Positions 6,984 through 16,812 of a stretch of 64,000 bases of DNA are shown here, one piece after another; positions within the stretch are counted from its first letter, which is position 1, and the number at the start of each line of letters is the position of its first letter. The notes under the pieces were generated by a model, which was not told where the DNA came from, did not search any database, and saw only the letters and a program-made list of their open reading frames with translations. A program made the position numbers and the translations under genes. Source of the stretch: Eubacterium coprostanoligenes (GTDB taxonomy: Bacteria > Bacillota > Clostridia > Oscillospirales > Acutalibacteraceae); assembly GCF_900167205.1 (NCBI RefSeq), contig NZ_FUWW01000003.1, positions 62,001-126,000 of the forward strand, in the 5' to 3' direction.

Positions 6984-8831
6984 TTAGTTGTCGTCAACCT
7001 CTGTATAATCAGCGTCTGTGTAGCCTGCGTTGCCACCCTGCTGTTGTGCATTAGGGTCTGCCTGCTGTTGAGCACCTGCCTGTGCATTTTGTGCTGCCTG
7101 TGCTGCTTCATATACCTTTTGAGAAACCTCATAGAACTTGTTTGTGAGATCCTCTTGCTTTGCCTTGATAGCGTCTGTGTCGTCGCCCTTTAATGCTTCC
7201 TTGAGGTCGTTGAGCTTTGCTTCAAGAGCGCTCTTGTCATCTGCAGAGAACTTGTCTGCATCTTCTGAAAGCATCTTTTCTGTTTGATATACCATTTGGT
7301 CTGCGTTGTTGCGGATATCAACGGCTTCTCTCTTCTTCTTATCTTCTTCTGCAAATTGCTCTGCTTCTCTTACAGCCTTCTCAATATCATCCTTTGACAT
7401 ATTTGAAGAAGCTGTGATAGAGATATTTTGCTCCTTGCCTGTGCCGAGATCCTTTGCACTTACATGAACAATACCGTTTTCATCAATATCAAATGTAACT
7501 TCAATCTGCGGAACACCACGACGAGCCGGCATAATACCGTCAAGGTGGAACATACCAAGAGTTTTGTTATCCTTTGCAAATTCTCTCTCACCCTGAAGAA
7601 CATGAACTTCTACTGAAGTTTGGTTATCTGCGGCTGTTGAGAAAATCTGTGATTTCTTTGTAGGAATTGTTGTGTTACGCTCGATGATAACTGTGTTTAC
7701 ACCGCCCATTGTTTCGATACCGAGTGAAAGTGGTGTAACATCAAGAAGTACCAAGCCGTCAACATCGTTGTTGAGAACACCGCCCTGAATTGCGGCACCC
7801 ATAGCAACACATTCATCAGGATTGATGCCCTTGAACGGTTCTTTACCTGAGAAGCTCTTGATTGCTTCCTGAACTGCAGGAATACGAGTTGAACCACCAA
7901 CAAGGAGAATCTTGTCAAGGTCGTTCATTGAAAGACCTGAATCCTTCATTGCCTGGCGAACAGGACCCATTGTTGCTTCAACAAGGTCTGCTGTCATTTC
8001 GTTGAACTTTGCTCTTGTAAGAGTTGCTTCGAGGTGCTTTGGACCTGTTGCGTCTGCTGTGATGAACGGAAGTGAGATTTGAGCCTGAGTCATACCTGAA
8101 AGGTCAATCTTTGCCTTTTCTGCTGCTTCCTTTACACGCTGCATAGCCATCTTATCTGCTGAAAGGTCAATGCCGTTTTGTGCCTTGAAATCAGCAATAA
8201 GCCAATCCATAATTCTCTTATCGAAGTCATCACCGCCAAGGTGGTTATTACCTGCTGTTGCAAGAACTTCCTGAACACCGTCGCCCATTTCGATGATAGA
8301 TACATCGAATGTACCGCCACCGAGGTCGTATACCATAACTTTTTGGTCGTCTTCCTTATCAATACCAAAAGCCAAAGCGGCAGCTGTAGGCTCGTTGATA
8401 ATTCTCTTTACATCAAGGCCTGCAATCTTGCCGGCGTCCTTTGTTGCCTGACGCTGTGAGTCTGTGAAGTAAGCAGGAACTGTGATAACAGCCTCTGTTA
8501 CCTTTTGACCGAGATAAGCCTCTGCATCACCCTTAAGTTTTTGAAGAATGATTGAAGAAATCTCTTGTGGAGTGTAGTCCTTGCCGTCAATGTCTACCTT
8601 GTAGTCACTGCCCATATGTCTTTTGATTGAAGAAATTGTTTTGTCCGGATTTGTGATAGCCTGACGCTTTGCAACAGCGCCTACCATTCTTTCGCCGTCC
8701 TTTGTGAATGCCACAACAGAAGGAGTTGTTCTTGCACCCTCTGCGTTAGAAATAACAACCGGTTCGCCGCCTTCGATTACTGCAACGCAGCTGTTTGTTG
8801 TACCTAAATCAATACCAATAATCTTTCCCAT
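6984..8831 (-). CDS. dnaK: Chaperone protein DnaK (Hsp70)
   Basis: This is a 615-residue Hsp70. [12 protein letters not shown] at the N terminus binds the phosphates, [10 protein letters not shown] near residue 170 and [10 protein letters not shown] near 315 complete the ATPase domain, followed by the peptide-binding domain and a helical lid. The glutamine/alanine-rich tail ends in acidic YTEVDDN. It lacks the insert found in Gram-negative DnaK, as expected for Firmicutes. It is transcribed from the CIRCE-controlled hrcA promoter. Confidence 0.98.
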   Translation of the reverse strand: MGKIIGIDLGTTNSCVAVIEGGEPVVISNAEGARTTPSVVAFTKDGERMVGAVAKRQAITNPDKTISSIKRHMGSDYKVDIDGKDYTPQEISSIILQKLKGDAEAYLGQKVTEAVITVPAYFTDSQRQATKDAGKIAGLDVKRIINEPTAAALAFGIDKEDDQKVMVYDLGGGTFDVSIIEMGDGVQEVLATAGNNHLGGDDFDKRIMDWLIADFKAQNGIDLSADKMAMQRVKEAAEKAKIDLSGMTQAQISLPFITADATGPKHLEATLTRAKFNEMTADLVEATMGPVRQAMKDSGLSMNDLDKILLVGGSTRIPAVQEAIKSFSGKEPFKGINPDECVAMGAAIQGGVLNNDVDGLVLLDVTPLSLGIETMGGVNTVIIERNTTIPTKKSQIFSTAADNQTSVEVHVLQGEREFAKDNKTLGMFHLDGIMPARRGVPQIEVTFDIDENGIVHVSAKDLGTGKEQNISITASSNMSKDDIEKAVREAEQFAEEDKKKREAVDIRNNADQMVYQTEKMLSEDADKFSADDKSALEAKLNDLKEALKGDDTDAIKAKQEDLTNKFYEVSQKVYEAAQAAQNAQAGAQQQADPNAQQQGGNAGYTDADYTEVDDN

Positions 8832-8876
8832 AATAAAATATCTCCTTTTCTGAATAATTACTAATTTGGTTTGTTA

Positions 8877-9410
8877 TCAGTTGGCTGTCTTTACCATAGC
8901 AGGTCTGATAACTCGGTCGCCGATTTTGTATCCTTTTTGGAAAACATCGGTGATTACATTTTCTTCAAGCCCGTCATCTTCAATGTGCATCACTGCATTA
9001 TGGAAGTTAGGGTCAAAGCTCTCACCGCTTTCGCCATAGGCTTCAACGCCGATTTTTGAAAGAGCCGACATCAAACCTTCAAGCGTCATCTCAACACCCT
9101 TTTTGAGCGCCTCAAAATCTTCCCCGTCTTGGTTAAGTGCTCTTTCGAGGTTATCAATAACAGGCAAAATCTCGGCAACTACATTGCCCTTTGCATTGGA
9201 ATAAGTTTGTTCCTTTTCCTTTGCCGATCTCGCTCTGAAATTTGCATATTCAGCAGCCGTATAAGCAAGCTGTTTTTTCACATCTGCAAGCTGATCTTCA
9301 ACGGTTGGCTCTTTTGTTTCCTCAACCTCGGTATCAACTGCCTTTTCTTCTGTTTCGGCAGAAGTGTTTTGTTCTTTATTTTCTTTTGCTTTGGTTTCTT
9401 TCTTACTCAT
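8877..9410 (-). CDS. grpE: Nucleotide exchange factor GrpE
   Basis: GrpE releases ADP from DnaK. The first 50 residues are a highly charged, probably disordered and coiled segment rich in Glu and Lys. The core contains AYTAAEYANFRARSAKE and, near the C terminus, VFQKGYKIGDRVIRPAMV, the family signature. Its ATG overlaps the hrcA 3' end by 8 nt, with GGAGG inside hrcA. Confidence 0.96.
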   Translation of the reverse strand: MSKKETKAKENKEQNTSAETEEKAVDTEVEETKEPTVEDQLADVKKQLAYTAAEYANFRARSAKEKEQTYSNAKGNVVAEILPVIDNLERALNQDGEDFEALKKGVEMTLEGLMSALSKIGVEAYGESGESFDPNFHNAVMHIEDDGLEENVITDVFQKGYKIGDRVIRPAMVKTAN

Positions 9411-10440
9411 ATATTACTCCACCCTCCTTTAACAAATCAGAACAGGTTTTTACTATATAATCTATTCTCGGAAGAATAGAGCTATAATCAATTCTCAATG
9501 AGCCTATAATGCCGAGAGTTGCAAGCTGGTCATCATAATATTCAAACTTTGCAACCGCTGTGGCTGTGTTTTTAAGCTCGTATATCGGATTTTCTTCTCC
9601 GAGGAAAAGAGCGTTTTGAATTTTGCTCTTTGCAATCTGCGTGAGCATATCTTCAAGTTTTGTCTTTTCTGCAAGGAATGTAAGAAGTCCGAACACCGAT
9701 TCGCCGAATTCCTCTTGCTTGAGCAAATTGTTTTGACCGTAGATTTGAAGTGTGCCCTCGCTCGCTTCTTTGCAAAGTGAGCAAAACGACGACAACACCG
9801 GAAGCATATCAAACAATCTGTCACGAAGCACAGGCGCTGTTGACTGAATGAGCGACATATTGATTTCGTTTACCGGAACACCGATAAAAAATTCCCTTGC
9901 CAGCACATAAAACAGCCGTCTGAAATTGTCATCTATCCTGCACGGCATTTGAATGACCGAGGACTTAATTTTGCCTCCGACCGTGAGCATAACGAGCATT
10001 GCCTTTTTTTCACCTGCGGGAATCAAATCAGCACCCTGCACACAATCATATTCATCCTTGACCGTTGAGAAAAACGAAGTGCATCCCGTTGCCTCTGACA
10101 AAAGTTTTGCCGCATCGGCAAGCAATCTTTCGGGGTCGGACGCGTTGACACTCAACACCTGATTTATCTTTTGCTTTTCAAACGGTGTGAGTGGCTTTGG
10201 CACAAGTAAATTGTCTACATAATATCTATAAGAAGCGTTTGTCGGAATTCTGCCGCCCGATGTGTGTCGCTGTTGCAAAAATCCAAGCTCACCGAGAGCC
10301 GCCATCTCATTTCTTATTGTAGCGGAGGAAACTGCATAAGGAAGCAACCGGCAAAGTGTTTTTGAACCCATCGGCTCGCCTGTTTGAATATAATGATTAA
10401 TAATCAAATTCAATATATCCGATCTTCTGTTGCCAATCAT
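9403..10440 (-). CDS. hrcA: Heat-inducible transcription repressor HrcA
   Basis: HrcA binds CIRCE and represses class I heat-shock genes. The N-terminal winged helix is clear (ILNLIINHYIQTGEPMGSKTL, then SSATIRNEMAALGELGFL and QRHTSGGRIPT), followed by the GAF-like dimerisation domain. The 345-residue length is standard. It is the first gene of the operon, directly below a perfect CIRCE, so it should be autoregulated. Confidence 0.97.
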   Translation of the reverse strand: MIGNRRSDILNLIINHYIQTGEPMGSKTLCRLLPYAVSSATIRNEMAALGELGFLQQRHTSGGRIPTNASYRYYVDNLLVPKPLTPFEKQKINQVLSVNASDPERLLADAAKLLSEATGCTSFFSTVKDEYDCVQGADLIPAGEKKAMLVMLTVGGKIKSSVIQMPCRIDDNFRRLFYVLAREFFIGVPVNEINMSLIQSTAPVLRDRLFDMLPVLSSFCSLCKEASEGTLQIYGQNNLLKQEEFGESVFGLLTFLAEKTKLEDMLTQIAKSKIQNALFLGEENPIYELKNTATAVAKFEYYDDQLATLGIIGSLRIDYSSILPRIDYIVKTCSDLLKEGGVIYE

Positions 10441-10459
10441 ATCCTCGCCTCCTTTTTGT

Positions 10460-10486
10460 TTAGCACTCTTTGTGCCCGAGTGCTAA
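10460..10486. promoter_or_regulatory. CIRCE operator of hrcA operon
   Basis: TTAGCACTC (10460-10468), a 9-nt spacer and GAGTGCTAA (10478-10486) match the CIRCE consensus perfectly. The element lies between the hrcA promoter and its ribosome-binding site. Confidence 0.97.
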
Positions 10487-10497
10487 CTACATTTATT

Positions 10498-10526
10498 ATA
10501 TTATATCCCAAAAGTTCATTTGTCAA
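10498..10526 (-). promoter_or_regulatory. Promoter of hrcA operon
   Basis: On the minus strand TTGACA (10521-10526) and TAATAT (10498-10503) are separated by 17 nt. An overlapping TATAAT gives a 15-nt alternative. CIRCE follows immediately downstream. Confidence 0.85.
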
Positions 10527-10563
10527 CACTTTTTTTGAAAAAATTTCTAAAATTCACATTTTG

Positions 10564-10590
10564 TTAGCATTTTATAGTGCGAAGTGCTAA
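10564..10590. promoter_or_regulatory. Degenerate second CIRCE-like element
   Basis: TTAGCATTT (10564-10572), 9 nt, and AAGTGCTAA (10582-10590) match CIRCE at 15 of 18 arm positions with the correct 9-nt spacing. The element lies 12 nt upstream of the -35 of the alpha-glucosidase gene and 38 nt behind the hrcA -35. Function is inferred from similarity and position. Confidence 0.6.
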
Positions 10591-10602
10591 TTTGCATTTT
10601 TC

Positions 10603-10631
10603 TTGAAATCCCATTTTGAGTGTGCTACTAT
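10603..10631 (+). promoter_or_regulatory. Promoter of the alpha-glucosidase gene
   Basis: TTGAAA (10603-10608) and TACTAT (10626-10631) are separated by 17 nt, followed by a leader of about 35 nt and a strong GGGGAGG ribosome-binding site. Confidence 0.6.
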
Positions 10632-10672
10632 AAAGATGTATAAAATTTATATATTAAAGGGGAGGTGTGGGC

Positions 10673-12574
10673 ATGAATAAAATCACGCCAAACACAACAT
10701 TAAAAGAAGCCATGGTTAACCCTATGGCAAAAGATGTTATAGAAAAACTTTTTCTCGTTTTGCGTTTGCCGACAGATTTAATCAATTCGGGGATTATGGG
10801 CAAGCTGAAATTTAAAACGCTCACAACCGCAACAGCCGGACTTCTTGACAAAAAGACCGTGCAAATGGTTTGCGATATGCTCAATCTCGAAAAAGACGAG
10901 GTTATCACCGACCAAGGTGAAATGACCGAAAAATGGTGGAAAGAAGCAATCGTTTATCAAATCTACCCTCGTTCATTTTATGACAGCAACGGTGACGGAA
11001 TCGGCGACTTAAACGGTATTCGTCAAAAGCTCGACTATCTTCAGGATTTGGGCGTAAACACAATTTGGTGCAGTCCGTTTTACGACAGTCCAAACGATGA
11101 CAACGGCTACGACATCCGTGACTATCAAAAAATCATGGCAGAGTTCGGCACAATGGAGGACTTTGACAAATTACTTGAGGAAATTCACGCAAGAGATATG
11201 AAACTCGTTATTGACCTTGTTGTGAACCACACTTCCGATGAGCACAAATGGTTCAAGGAAGCACTCAAGAGCAAGGACAATCCATACCACGATTACTACA
11301 TATGGCGTGACGCAACCGATGCAGGCATCACTCCGCCGAACAACTGGGTTTCTCTCTTCAAAGGTTCTGCGTGGAACTACTACGAAAATCTCAACCAATG
11401 GGCACTTCACCTTTTCACCAAAAAGCAAATGGACTTGAACTGGGAAAACGAGAAAGTTCGCCAAAGCGTGTACGAAATGATGTTGTGGTGGCTTGACAAA
11501 GGCGTTGACGGTTTCAGAATGGATGTAATCAACTTCATCAGCAAGACCGAAGGACTGCCGGAAGCAAACGCATTTATGGGCATGCTCACAGGATACAAAG
11601 GCGCAGAATACTATTTCTACGGTCCACGCTTGCACGAATTCTTGCACGAGATGAGAGAAAAAACATTCGGCAACTACGATGTTTACACCGTTGGTGAATG
11701 TGGCGGTGCGGGAATCGAGATGGACAAAATGCTCACCGCAGATTTCAGAGGCGAGCTTGATACCGTATTTAACTTTGACTTCTTAATCAACCAAGGTCAC
11801 ACTGCATACGACCCTTACGAGCAGGATATGTACAAAGTTATGGAAAACTTTGAAACATTCCAAACAGAGTACACAAATCACTGCTGGCCAACTGTTTTCT
11901 TTGAAAATCACGACAATCCAAGAGTCGTTTCAAGAACCGACAGGTCGGGTGCGTACCGTGATGAAATCGCCAAGGTTTGTGCACTTATCGAAATGACTTT
12001 GCGTGGAACACCGTACATTTATCAAGGTCAGGAACTCGCAATGGCGAATGTGGAATTTGACTCAATCGAAGAAATGAACGATGTGCAGTCAATCAATTTC
12101 TACAAAGACGCAATCAGAAAAGGCAAGAACAGAGAAAAATATTTCAAACTTGCTTCAATCGGTTCAAGGGATAATGCAAGAACTCCGTTCCAATGGAGCG
12201 ACAGCAAAAACGCAGGTTTTACAACAGGCAAGCCGTGGCTCAAAATCAACAACGACTACAGAGTTTACAACGCAGAGGACGAAGCAAGCCGTGATGACAG
12301 CGTGCTCAGTTTCTTCAAAAAAGCAATCAAGCTCCGCAAAGACACAAAGGCACTTGTTTACGGTGATTTCATCCCTGCAACAACAAACAAAGCACCTGTT
12401 TACTGCTATTTCAGAGAATACGAGGGCGAAAAATATTACATCGAACTCAATCTCGGCAAAACTCCGCAGCCAAGACCGACAGGCATTTACAATTACGACT
12501 TAATTCTTTCCACAAACGAAAACAAAACCGACATTTTGAAGCCGTTTGAGGGCAACATTTACAAGGTAAAATAA
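10673..12574 (+). CDS. GH13 alpha-glucosidase with extra N-terminal helical domain
   Basis: This cytoplasmic GH13 enzyme is probably an oligo-1,6-glucosidase/alpha-glucosidase acting on malto- or isomalto-oligosaccharides. After an unusual 80-residue N-terminal segment (KITPNTTLKEAMVNPMAKD onward, helical, no signal peptide) the barrel begins at WWKEAIVYQIYPRSF. The nucleophile is Asp284 (GFRMDVINF), the acid/base Glu342 (VGECGG) and the third carboxylate Asp414 (ENHDN). The start at ATG 10673 has 7-nt spacing from GGGGAGG; the GTG at 10667 is too close. It is monocistronic, divergent from hrcA. Trehalose-6-phosphate hydrolase is a less likely alternative. Confidence 0.88.
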   Translation: MNKITPNTTLKEAMVNPMAKDVIEKLFLVLRLPTDLINSGIMGKLKFKTLTTATAGLLDKKTVQMVCDMLNLEKDEVITDQGEMTEKWWKEAIVYQIYPRSFYDSNGDGIGDLNGIRQKLDYLQDLGVNTIWCSPFYDSPNDDNGYDIRDYQKIMAEFGTMEDFDKLLEEIHARDMKLVIDLVVNHTSDEHKWFKEALKSKDNPYHDYYIWRDATDAGITPPNNWVSLFKGSAWNYYENLNQWALHLFTKKQMDLNWENEKVRQSVYEMMLWWLDKGVDGFRMDVINFISKTEGLPEANAFMGMLTGYKGAEYYFYGPRLHEFLHEMREKTFGNYDVYTVGECGGAGIEMDKMLTADFRGELDTVFNFDFLINQGHTAYDPYEQDMYKVMENFETFQTEYTNHCWPTVFFENHDNPRVVSRTDRSGAYRDEIAKVCALIEMTLRGTPYIYQGQELAMANVEFDSIEEMNDVQSINFYKDAIRKGKNREKYFKLASIGSRDNARTPFQWSDSKNAGFTTGKPWLKINNDYRVYNAEDEASRDDSVLSFFKKAIKLRKDTKALVYGDFIPATTNKAPVYCYFREYEGEKYYIELNLGKTPQPRPTGIYNYDLILSTNENKTDILKPFEGNIYKVK

Positions 12575-12577
12575 ACG

Positions 12578-12616
12578 AAAACCGCCATGGTGCAAACGCA
12601 TTATGGCGGTTTTATT
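12578..12616. terminator. Bidirectional terminator between alpha-glucosidase and pflA
   Basis: AACCGCCAT (12580-12588) pairs with ATGGCGGTT (12603-12611), with T-rich sequence on the plus side and A-rich sequence on the other. It separates convergent genes. Confidence 0.8.
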
Positions 12617-13333
12617 TTAGTTGGAGTTTTTGATTTTTTCGTTCAAATAATTTTGCAATTCATTAAGTCTGCCCTTATCAAGCGCTTTATAATCTTTCAA
12701 CGGATTTTCGATTCCGCTTTCCTCATACTTGAAAAAGCCCATTGTGTGGAACGCAAGCAATTCGTATTTTTCAAACTTGAACTGCTTTGTGTATTCCGCA
12801 TACGCATCCATATCCGCCTCGGTATCGTTTATACCCGGCACAACAACGGTGCGAAGCCACAATCTCTTGCCTTTTTCGGAAGCGTATCTGCCTATTGCCT
12901 CGGGAAGCGCAAAATTGCCCTTTGTCCATTTTTTGTATGTTTCAGGCTCATAAAACTTAATGTCAAGGATAATCATATCAGCATTGTCAATCGCAGTTTT
13001 GACCTCATCCGTGAGTTCAACAGAACCCGATGTGTCGAGGCAATAGCCGATTTCCTCCGTTTTGAGAAGCGGATAAATCTCGTTGATGAACCTTGCGTTC
13101 AAAAGCGGTTCGCCACCAGAAAAAGTTACGCCTCCGCCGTTCTTGAAATACGGTTTGTATCGTCTGACCTTTGCAAAAACTTCAGGCGCTTCCATATCAA
13201 TTTCACCCTTGTGCCAAGTGTCGGGATTATGACAATAAGCACATCTCAACGGGCAACCCGTAAAAAATATGTCAAATCTCAATCCCTCGCCGTCAACAGC
13301 GGCAAGTGACTCAAATGAATGAATGTTAGCCAT
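12617..13333 (-). CDS. pflA: Pyruvate formate-lyase activating enzyme
   Basis: This radical-SAM enzyme installs the glycyl radical on PflB. The cluster cysteines are Cys27, Cys31 and Cys34 (GCPLRCAYCHN), followed by the GGEP motif (VTFSGGEPLL) near residue 70. At 238 residues it is a typical PflA without the extra ferredoxin insert of other glycyl-radical activases. The ATG at 13333 has GAGGAGG at good spacing and lies within the 3' end of the upstream editing-protein gene (8-nt overlap), so the two are coupled. pflB is nearby but separately terminated. Confidence 0.95.
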   Translation of the reverse strand: MANIHSFESLAAVDGEGLRFDIFFTGCPLRCAYCHNPDTWHKGEIDMEAPEVFAKVRRYKPYFKNGGGVTFSGGEPLLNARFINEIYPLLKTEEIGYCLDTSGSVELTDEVKTAIDNADMIILDIKFYEPETYKKWTKGNFALPEAIGRYASEKGKRLWLRTVVVPGINDTEADMDAYAEYTKQFKFEKYELLAFHTMGFFKYEESGIENPLKDYKALDKGRLNELQNYLNEKIKNSN

Positions 13334-13886
13334 TATTTTCCTCCTCATAATCAGGCATATCTACAATTATCGGCTCGTGATGTACTGCCGGCAAAAACTT
13401 TTCAAGCACATCTTTGGTTTGCATTTTGAGTGATGAAGTGCACACGCAAGGATGACAACCGAGAGTTTCGCTTTCAACAACAGGGCGGTCGATGACAAGT
13501 TGAACACGGTTATTCTTATCGTTCATCAATCCCATAATTGAAACAGCACCCGGTTTTATATCCAAAAACTCTTCCATAAAATCAGGAGTGGCAAACGAAA
13601 GTCTTGAGCAACCGAGTTGTTTTGTGATGTCCTTTGTTTTAAACACCTTGTCGCCCGGCATCATAAGCATATAAAAATCGGTCTTTTGACGATTGCATAA
13701 AAACAGATTTTTGCAAATGATTGTGCCCAAAATCTTATCAATTTCGTTGCACTTTTCCATAGTATTTGCTTCTTCGTGGTCGGTGCGATAATACTCTATT
13801 CCGAGTTCATCCAAGAGGTCGTAAACCCTGATTTCTTTTTCTTCTCTGCCCGTCACATCGGCAGGTCTGCCCTTTTGTAATTCCAT
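13326..13886 (-). CDS. Prolyl-tRNA editing protein (ProXp/YbaK family)
   Basis: This YbaK/ProX-type deacylase of 186 residues would hydrolyse mischarged tRNA (typically Ala-tRNA-Pro) in trans. It has the family pattern YDLLDELGIEYYRTDHEEA at the N terminus, KNLFLCNRQKTDFYMLMMPGDK in the middle, GAVSIMGLMND and the closing HPCVCTSSLKM. The start at ATG 13886 has GGAG upstream; the longer frame to 13979 has no site. Co-transcription with pflA (8-nt overlap) is unexplained. Confidence 0.88.
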   Translation of the reverse strand: MELQKGRPADVTGREEKEIRVYDLLDELGIEYYRTDHEEANTMEKCNEIDKILGTIICKNLFLCNRQKTDFYMLMMPGDKVFKTKDITKQLGCSRLSFATPDFMEEFLDIKPGAVSIMGLMNDKNNRVQLVIDRPVVESETLGCHPCVCTSSLKMQTKDVLEKFLPAVHHEPIIVDMPDYEEENNG

Positions 13887-13939
13887 AACATTCTCCGCAA
13901 TTTTTATATTGGATATATAATAGCACAATTTAGATTTAA

Positions 13940-13974
13940 AATAAAGTCCCTGTAACGAAACAGGGACTTTTTTC
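13940..13974 (-). terminator. Terminator of pflB
   Basis: AAGTCCCTG (13944-13952) pairs perfectly with CAGGGACTT (13961-13969). On the minus strand it is followed by TATTTTAAAT, and it lies 40 nt past the pflB stop. Confidence 0.75.
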
Positions 13975-14013
13975 GGCACGTTTTAAGCCATTTATCAAGA
14001 TTTTGTCAAGATT

Positions 14014-16245
14014 TTACATTGACTGGTGGAATGTACGAGCAATAACCTCTTCTTGCTTATCTCTTGTGAGCTTGTTGAAGTTTACTGCGTAACCCGATAC
14101 ACGAATTGTAAGTGATGGGTAAAGAGTTGGGTCTTCCATAGCAGCAATAAGCTTTTCACGGTTCAAAACATTTACATTGAGGTGATGAGCATCCTGCTCG
14201 AAGTAACCGTCAAGCATTGTTGTGAGGTGCTCAATTCTGTCATCTTCATCAGTACCGAGTGCATCAGGAGTGATTGAGAATGTGTTTGAAATACCGTCCT
14301 GGCAGCAAGCATAGTTGAGCTTTGCAACAGAGTTAAGAGAAGCCAAAGCACCTTCGCAATCTCTGCCGTGCATTGGGTTTGCACCCGGAGCAAACGGTTC
14401 GCCTGCTTTTCTGCCGTCAGGAGTTGAGCCTGTCTTTCTGCCGTACATAACATTTGATGTGATTGTAAGGATTGACAATGTGTGTCTTGCGCCACGATAG
14501 CAAGGAGTCTTGCAAAGTTCGTGATAGAAATATTCGATAAGGTCCTTACCGATAAGGTCAGCTCTGTCATCATCGTTACCATATTTAGGGAACTTGCCCT
14601 CTACCTTAAAGTCGGTGATAATGCCACGGTCGTCCTTTACAGGAGTAACCTTTGCATACTTAATAGCTGAAAGTGAGTCGATAGCAACAGAGAAACCTGA
14701 AACACCGAAAGCCATAAGTCTTTCAACATCTGTGTCGTGAAGAGACATCATAAGTCTTTCATAAGCATACTTGTCGTGCATATAGTGGATGATGTTCATT
14801 GTGTTTACATACAAACGAGCCATCCAAGAAAGATACTTCTTGTAAGCGGCATAAACTTCATCATAAGAAAGTTCTTTTTCTTCAAATACTTCGCCTACAG
14901 GTGCGATTTGGTGACCTTCAATTTCGTCCTTACCGCCGTTGAGAGCCATAAGAAGAACCTTTGCAAGGTTACATCTTGCACCGAAGAACTGCATTTGCTT
15001 ACCTGTCTTCATAGCAGATACGCAGCAAGCGATTGAATAGTCATCGCCATACATTCTTCTCATAACATCGTCGTTTTCGTACTGAATTGAGTCTGTATCA
15101 ATAGAAACCTGAGCACAGAACTTCTTGAAGCCTTCAGGAAGTCTGTCTGACCACAATACTGTGATGTTTGGTTCTGCTGATGAGCCAAGGTTGTAAAGAG
15201 TTTGAAGTACACGGAAGGAAGTCTTTGAAACCATATGCTTGCCTTCGCCTGTAACGCCTGCCAAAGCCATTGTTACCCAAACAGGGTCGCCTGCAAAGAG
15301 GTCGTTGTATTCAGGTGTACGAAGGTGACGAACTAATCTGAGTTTTACAACAAGGTCGTCAATAAGTTCCTGAGCGTGAACTTCATCAAGAACGCCCTCT
15401 TCAATATCTCTCTGAATATAAATATCAATAAATTCAGCGATTCTGCCGATTGAGTTAGCCGCACCGTTTTGTTCCTTGATTGCACCAAGGTAACCGAAGT
15501 AGAGCCACTGGATAGCTTCCTTTGCTGTTGTAGCAGGCTTTGAAATATCATAGCCGTAACGAAGAGCCAAGCCTTTAAGCTGATTCATAAAGTCGAGTTG
15601 CTTTGAAAGGTCCTCAAGATTGTGGATTGTATCCTCATCAAGAACTTCTTTTTCGCCCATCTTTTTCTTGTCGAGTTTCTTCTGCTCGATAAGGTAATCC
15701 ATACCGTAAAGAGCAATACGGCGATAGTCACCGATGATTCTGCCACGAGCGTAAGCATCAGGAAGACCTGTAAGGATACCTGCATGACGAGCGGCCTTCA
15801 TTGTGTCTGTATATGCACGGAATACGCCTGTGTTGTGAGTTGTTCTGTATGTGAACTCATCCTTGATTTTTTCTGAAAGCTCATAGCCGTAAGCGTTACA
15901 AGCCTGAACTGTGTTTCTGAGACCTGCAAAAGGTGAAACGCCTCTTTTAAGAGGAGCATCTGTCTGCAAACCTACAATAATATCTGTATCTTTGTCAACT
16001 ACATAACCTGCGTCGTGAGAAAGAATTGAAAGTACTCTTTCTGTATCAACATCAAGTACGCCGCCCTTTTTGTTTTCTTCGATAAGGAGCTCGTTAACTC
16101 TCTTCATTGTCTTTTCTGTTCTCTCTGTAGGGCCCTGCAAAAATGAGCTGTCGCCATCATAAGGGGTGTAGTTCATTTTGATGAAGTTTGATACATCGAT
16201 TTGGTCACACCATACGCCGGTGTTGAAATTTCTCCATGCTTCCAT
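14014..16245 (-). CDS. pflB: Formate acetyltransferase (pyruvate formate-lyase)
   Basis: The enzyme cleaves pyruvate with CoA to acetyl-CoA and formate under anaerobiosis. It has 743 residues with the catalytic cysteine pair Cys407-Cys408 (SIACCVSAM) and the glycyl radical at Gly718 (RVSGYAVNF) near the C terminus. GGAGG precedes the ATG. It lies 33 nt downstream of the UPF0251 gene with no terminator between, so both probably share the promoter at 16703-16730. Confidence 0.98.
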   Translation of the reverse strand: MEAWRNFNTGVWCDQIDVSNFIKMNYTPYDGDSSFLQGPTERTEKTMKRVNELLIEENKKGGVLDVDTERVLSILSHDAGYVVDKDTDIIVGLQTDAPLKRGVSPFAGLRNTVQACNAYGYELSEKIKDEFTYRTTHNTGVFRAYTDTMKAARHAGILTGLPDAYARGRIIGDYRRIALYGMDYLIEQKKLDKKKMGEKEVLDEDTIHNLEDLSKQLDFMNQLKGLALRYGYDISKPATTAKEAIQWLYFGYLGAIKEQNGAANSIGRIAEFIDIYIQRDIEEGVLDEVHAQELIDDLVVKLRLVRHLRTPEYNDLFAGDPVWVTMALAGVTGEGKHMVSKTSFRVLQTLYNLGSSAEPNITVLWSDRLPEGFKKFCAQVSIDTDSIQYENDDVMRRMYGDDYSIACCVSAMKTGKQMQFFGARCNLAKVLLMALNGGKDEIEGHQIAPVGEVFEEKELSYDEVYAAYKKYLSWMARLYVNTMNIIHYMHDKYAYERLMMSLHDTDVERLMAFGVSGFSVAIDSLSAIKYAKVTPVKDDRGIITDFKVEGKFPKYGNDDDRADLIGKDLIEYFYHELCKTPCYRGARHTLSILTITSNVMYGRKTGSTPDGRKAGEPFAPGANPMHGRDCEGALASLNSVAKLNYACCQDGISNTFSITPDALGTDEDDRIEHLTTMLDGYFEQDAHHLNVNVLNREKLIAAMEDPTLYPSLTIRVSGYAVNFNKLTRDKQEEVIARTFHQSM

Positions 16246-16278
16246 GTTTTGTTTTCCTCCGTAAATTACTTGTTTGTA

Positions 16279-16659
16279 TCATCGAGTCACATTGTCCTTG
16301 CACTGCGGATTTGTGCCGTGCTCGCAATTTGTGCAAGCCTTTTGACCGCACCTATGACAGCACAATGTGTAGCTTTTGCACAGTTCCACATCTCCGCCAT
16401 GGATAACAAGTGACTTTCCGTTAATAATAGCATCGGCAGTTTTCAGCCTTGCCGATTCATAAATTGCAGCAATAGTTGAGCGAGCAACATCCATCTGCTT
16501 TGCACATTCCTCCTGCGAGTAGCCAAGCGTGTCCATCAATCGCATAACCTCGTATTCATCGAGCGATAAATCAACTACATCAGCATAATCACCGAAGGGT
16601 CTGAATCCCATTGTTTTAGGGTAGGCACAAATGCGTCTTGGCTTCTTTGGTCTAGCCAT
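16279..16659 (-). CDS. UPF0251 (DUF134) DNA-binding protein
   Basis: This is a 126-residue DUF134 protein. It begins ARPKKPRRICAYPKTMGFRP, has a sigma70-region-4-like helix-turn-helix (LDTLGYSQEECAKQM, then VARSTIAAIYESARLK) and ends in a cysteine-rich tail (CCHRCGQKACTNCEHG) that probably binds metal. The start at ATG 16659 has GGAGGTG. Because it immediately precedes pflB it may regulate that operon and itself; this is inference. Homologues often occur beside NifX-like proteins, and one such protein is encoded at 39.6 kb. Confidence 0.88.
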   Translation of the reverse strand: MARPKKPRRICAYPKTMGFRPFGDYADVVDLSLDEYEVMRLMDTLGYSQEECAKQMDVARSTIAAIYESARLKTADAIINGKSLVIHGGDVELCKSYTLCCHRCGQKACTNCEHGTNPQCKDNVTR

Positions 16660-16702
16660 AAAAACACCTCCGTAACGACAATGCCTTTTTTGCTTCAATG
16701 GC

Positions 16703-16730
16703 ATTATACCACTTTATCGACATATGTCAA
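16703..16730 (-). promoter_or_regulatory. Promoter with palindrome, UPF0251-pflB operon
   Basis: On the minus strand TTGACA (16725-16730) and TATAAT (16703-16708) are 16 nt apart, with an extended -10 TG. The perfect palindrome GACATATGTC (16719-16728) overlaps the -35 and spacer and is a candidate operator. A second inverted pair ATGCC/GGCAT sits just downstream of the start point. Confidence 0.8.
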
Positions 16731-16812
16731 TAACTTTTTTCAACTTTTTTAAATTCTTACATTTGTCATAAAAAATCTTTAAATTTCGAGCAAATTTTAA
16801 TTAGTTTTTAAA

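Noticed and set aside
12587-13309. 240-codon plus-strand ORF
   Set aside because: It is a shadow of pflA on the opposite strand and overlaps a terminator.
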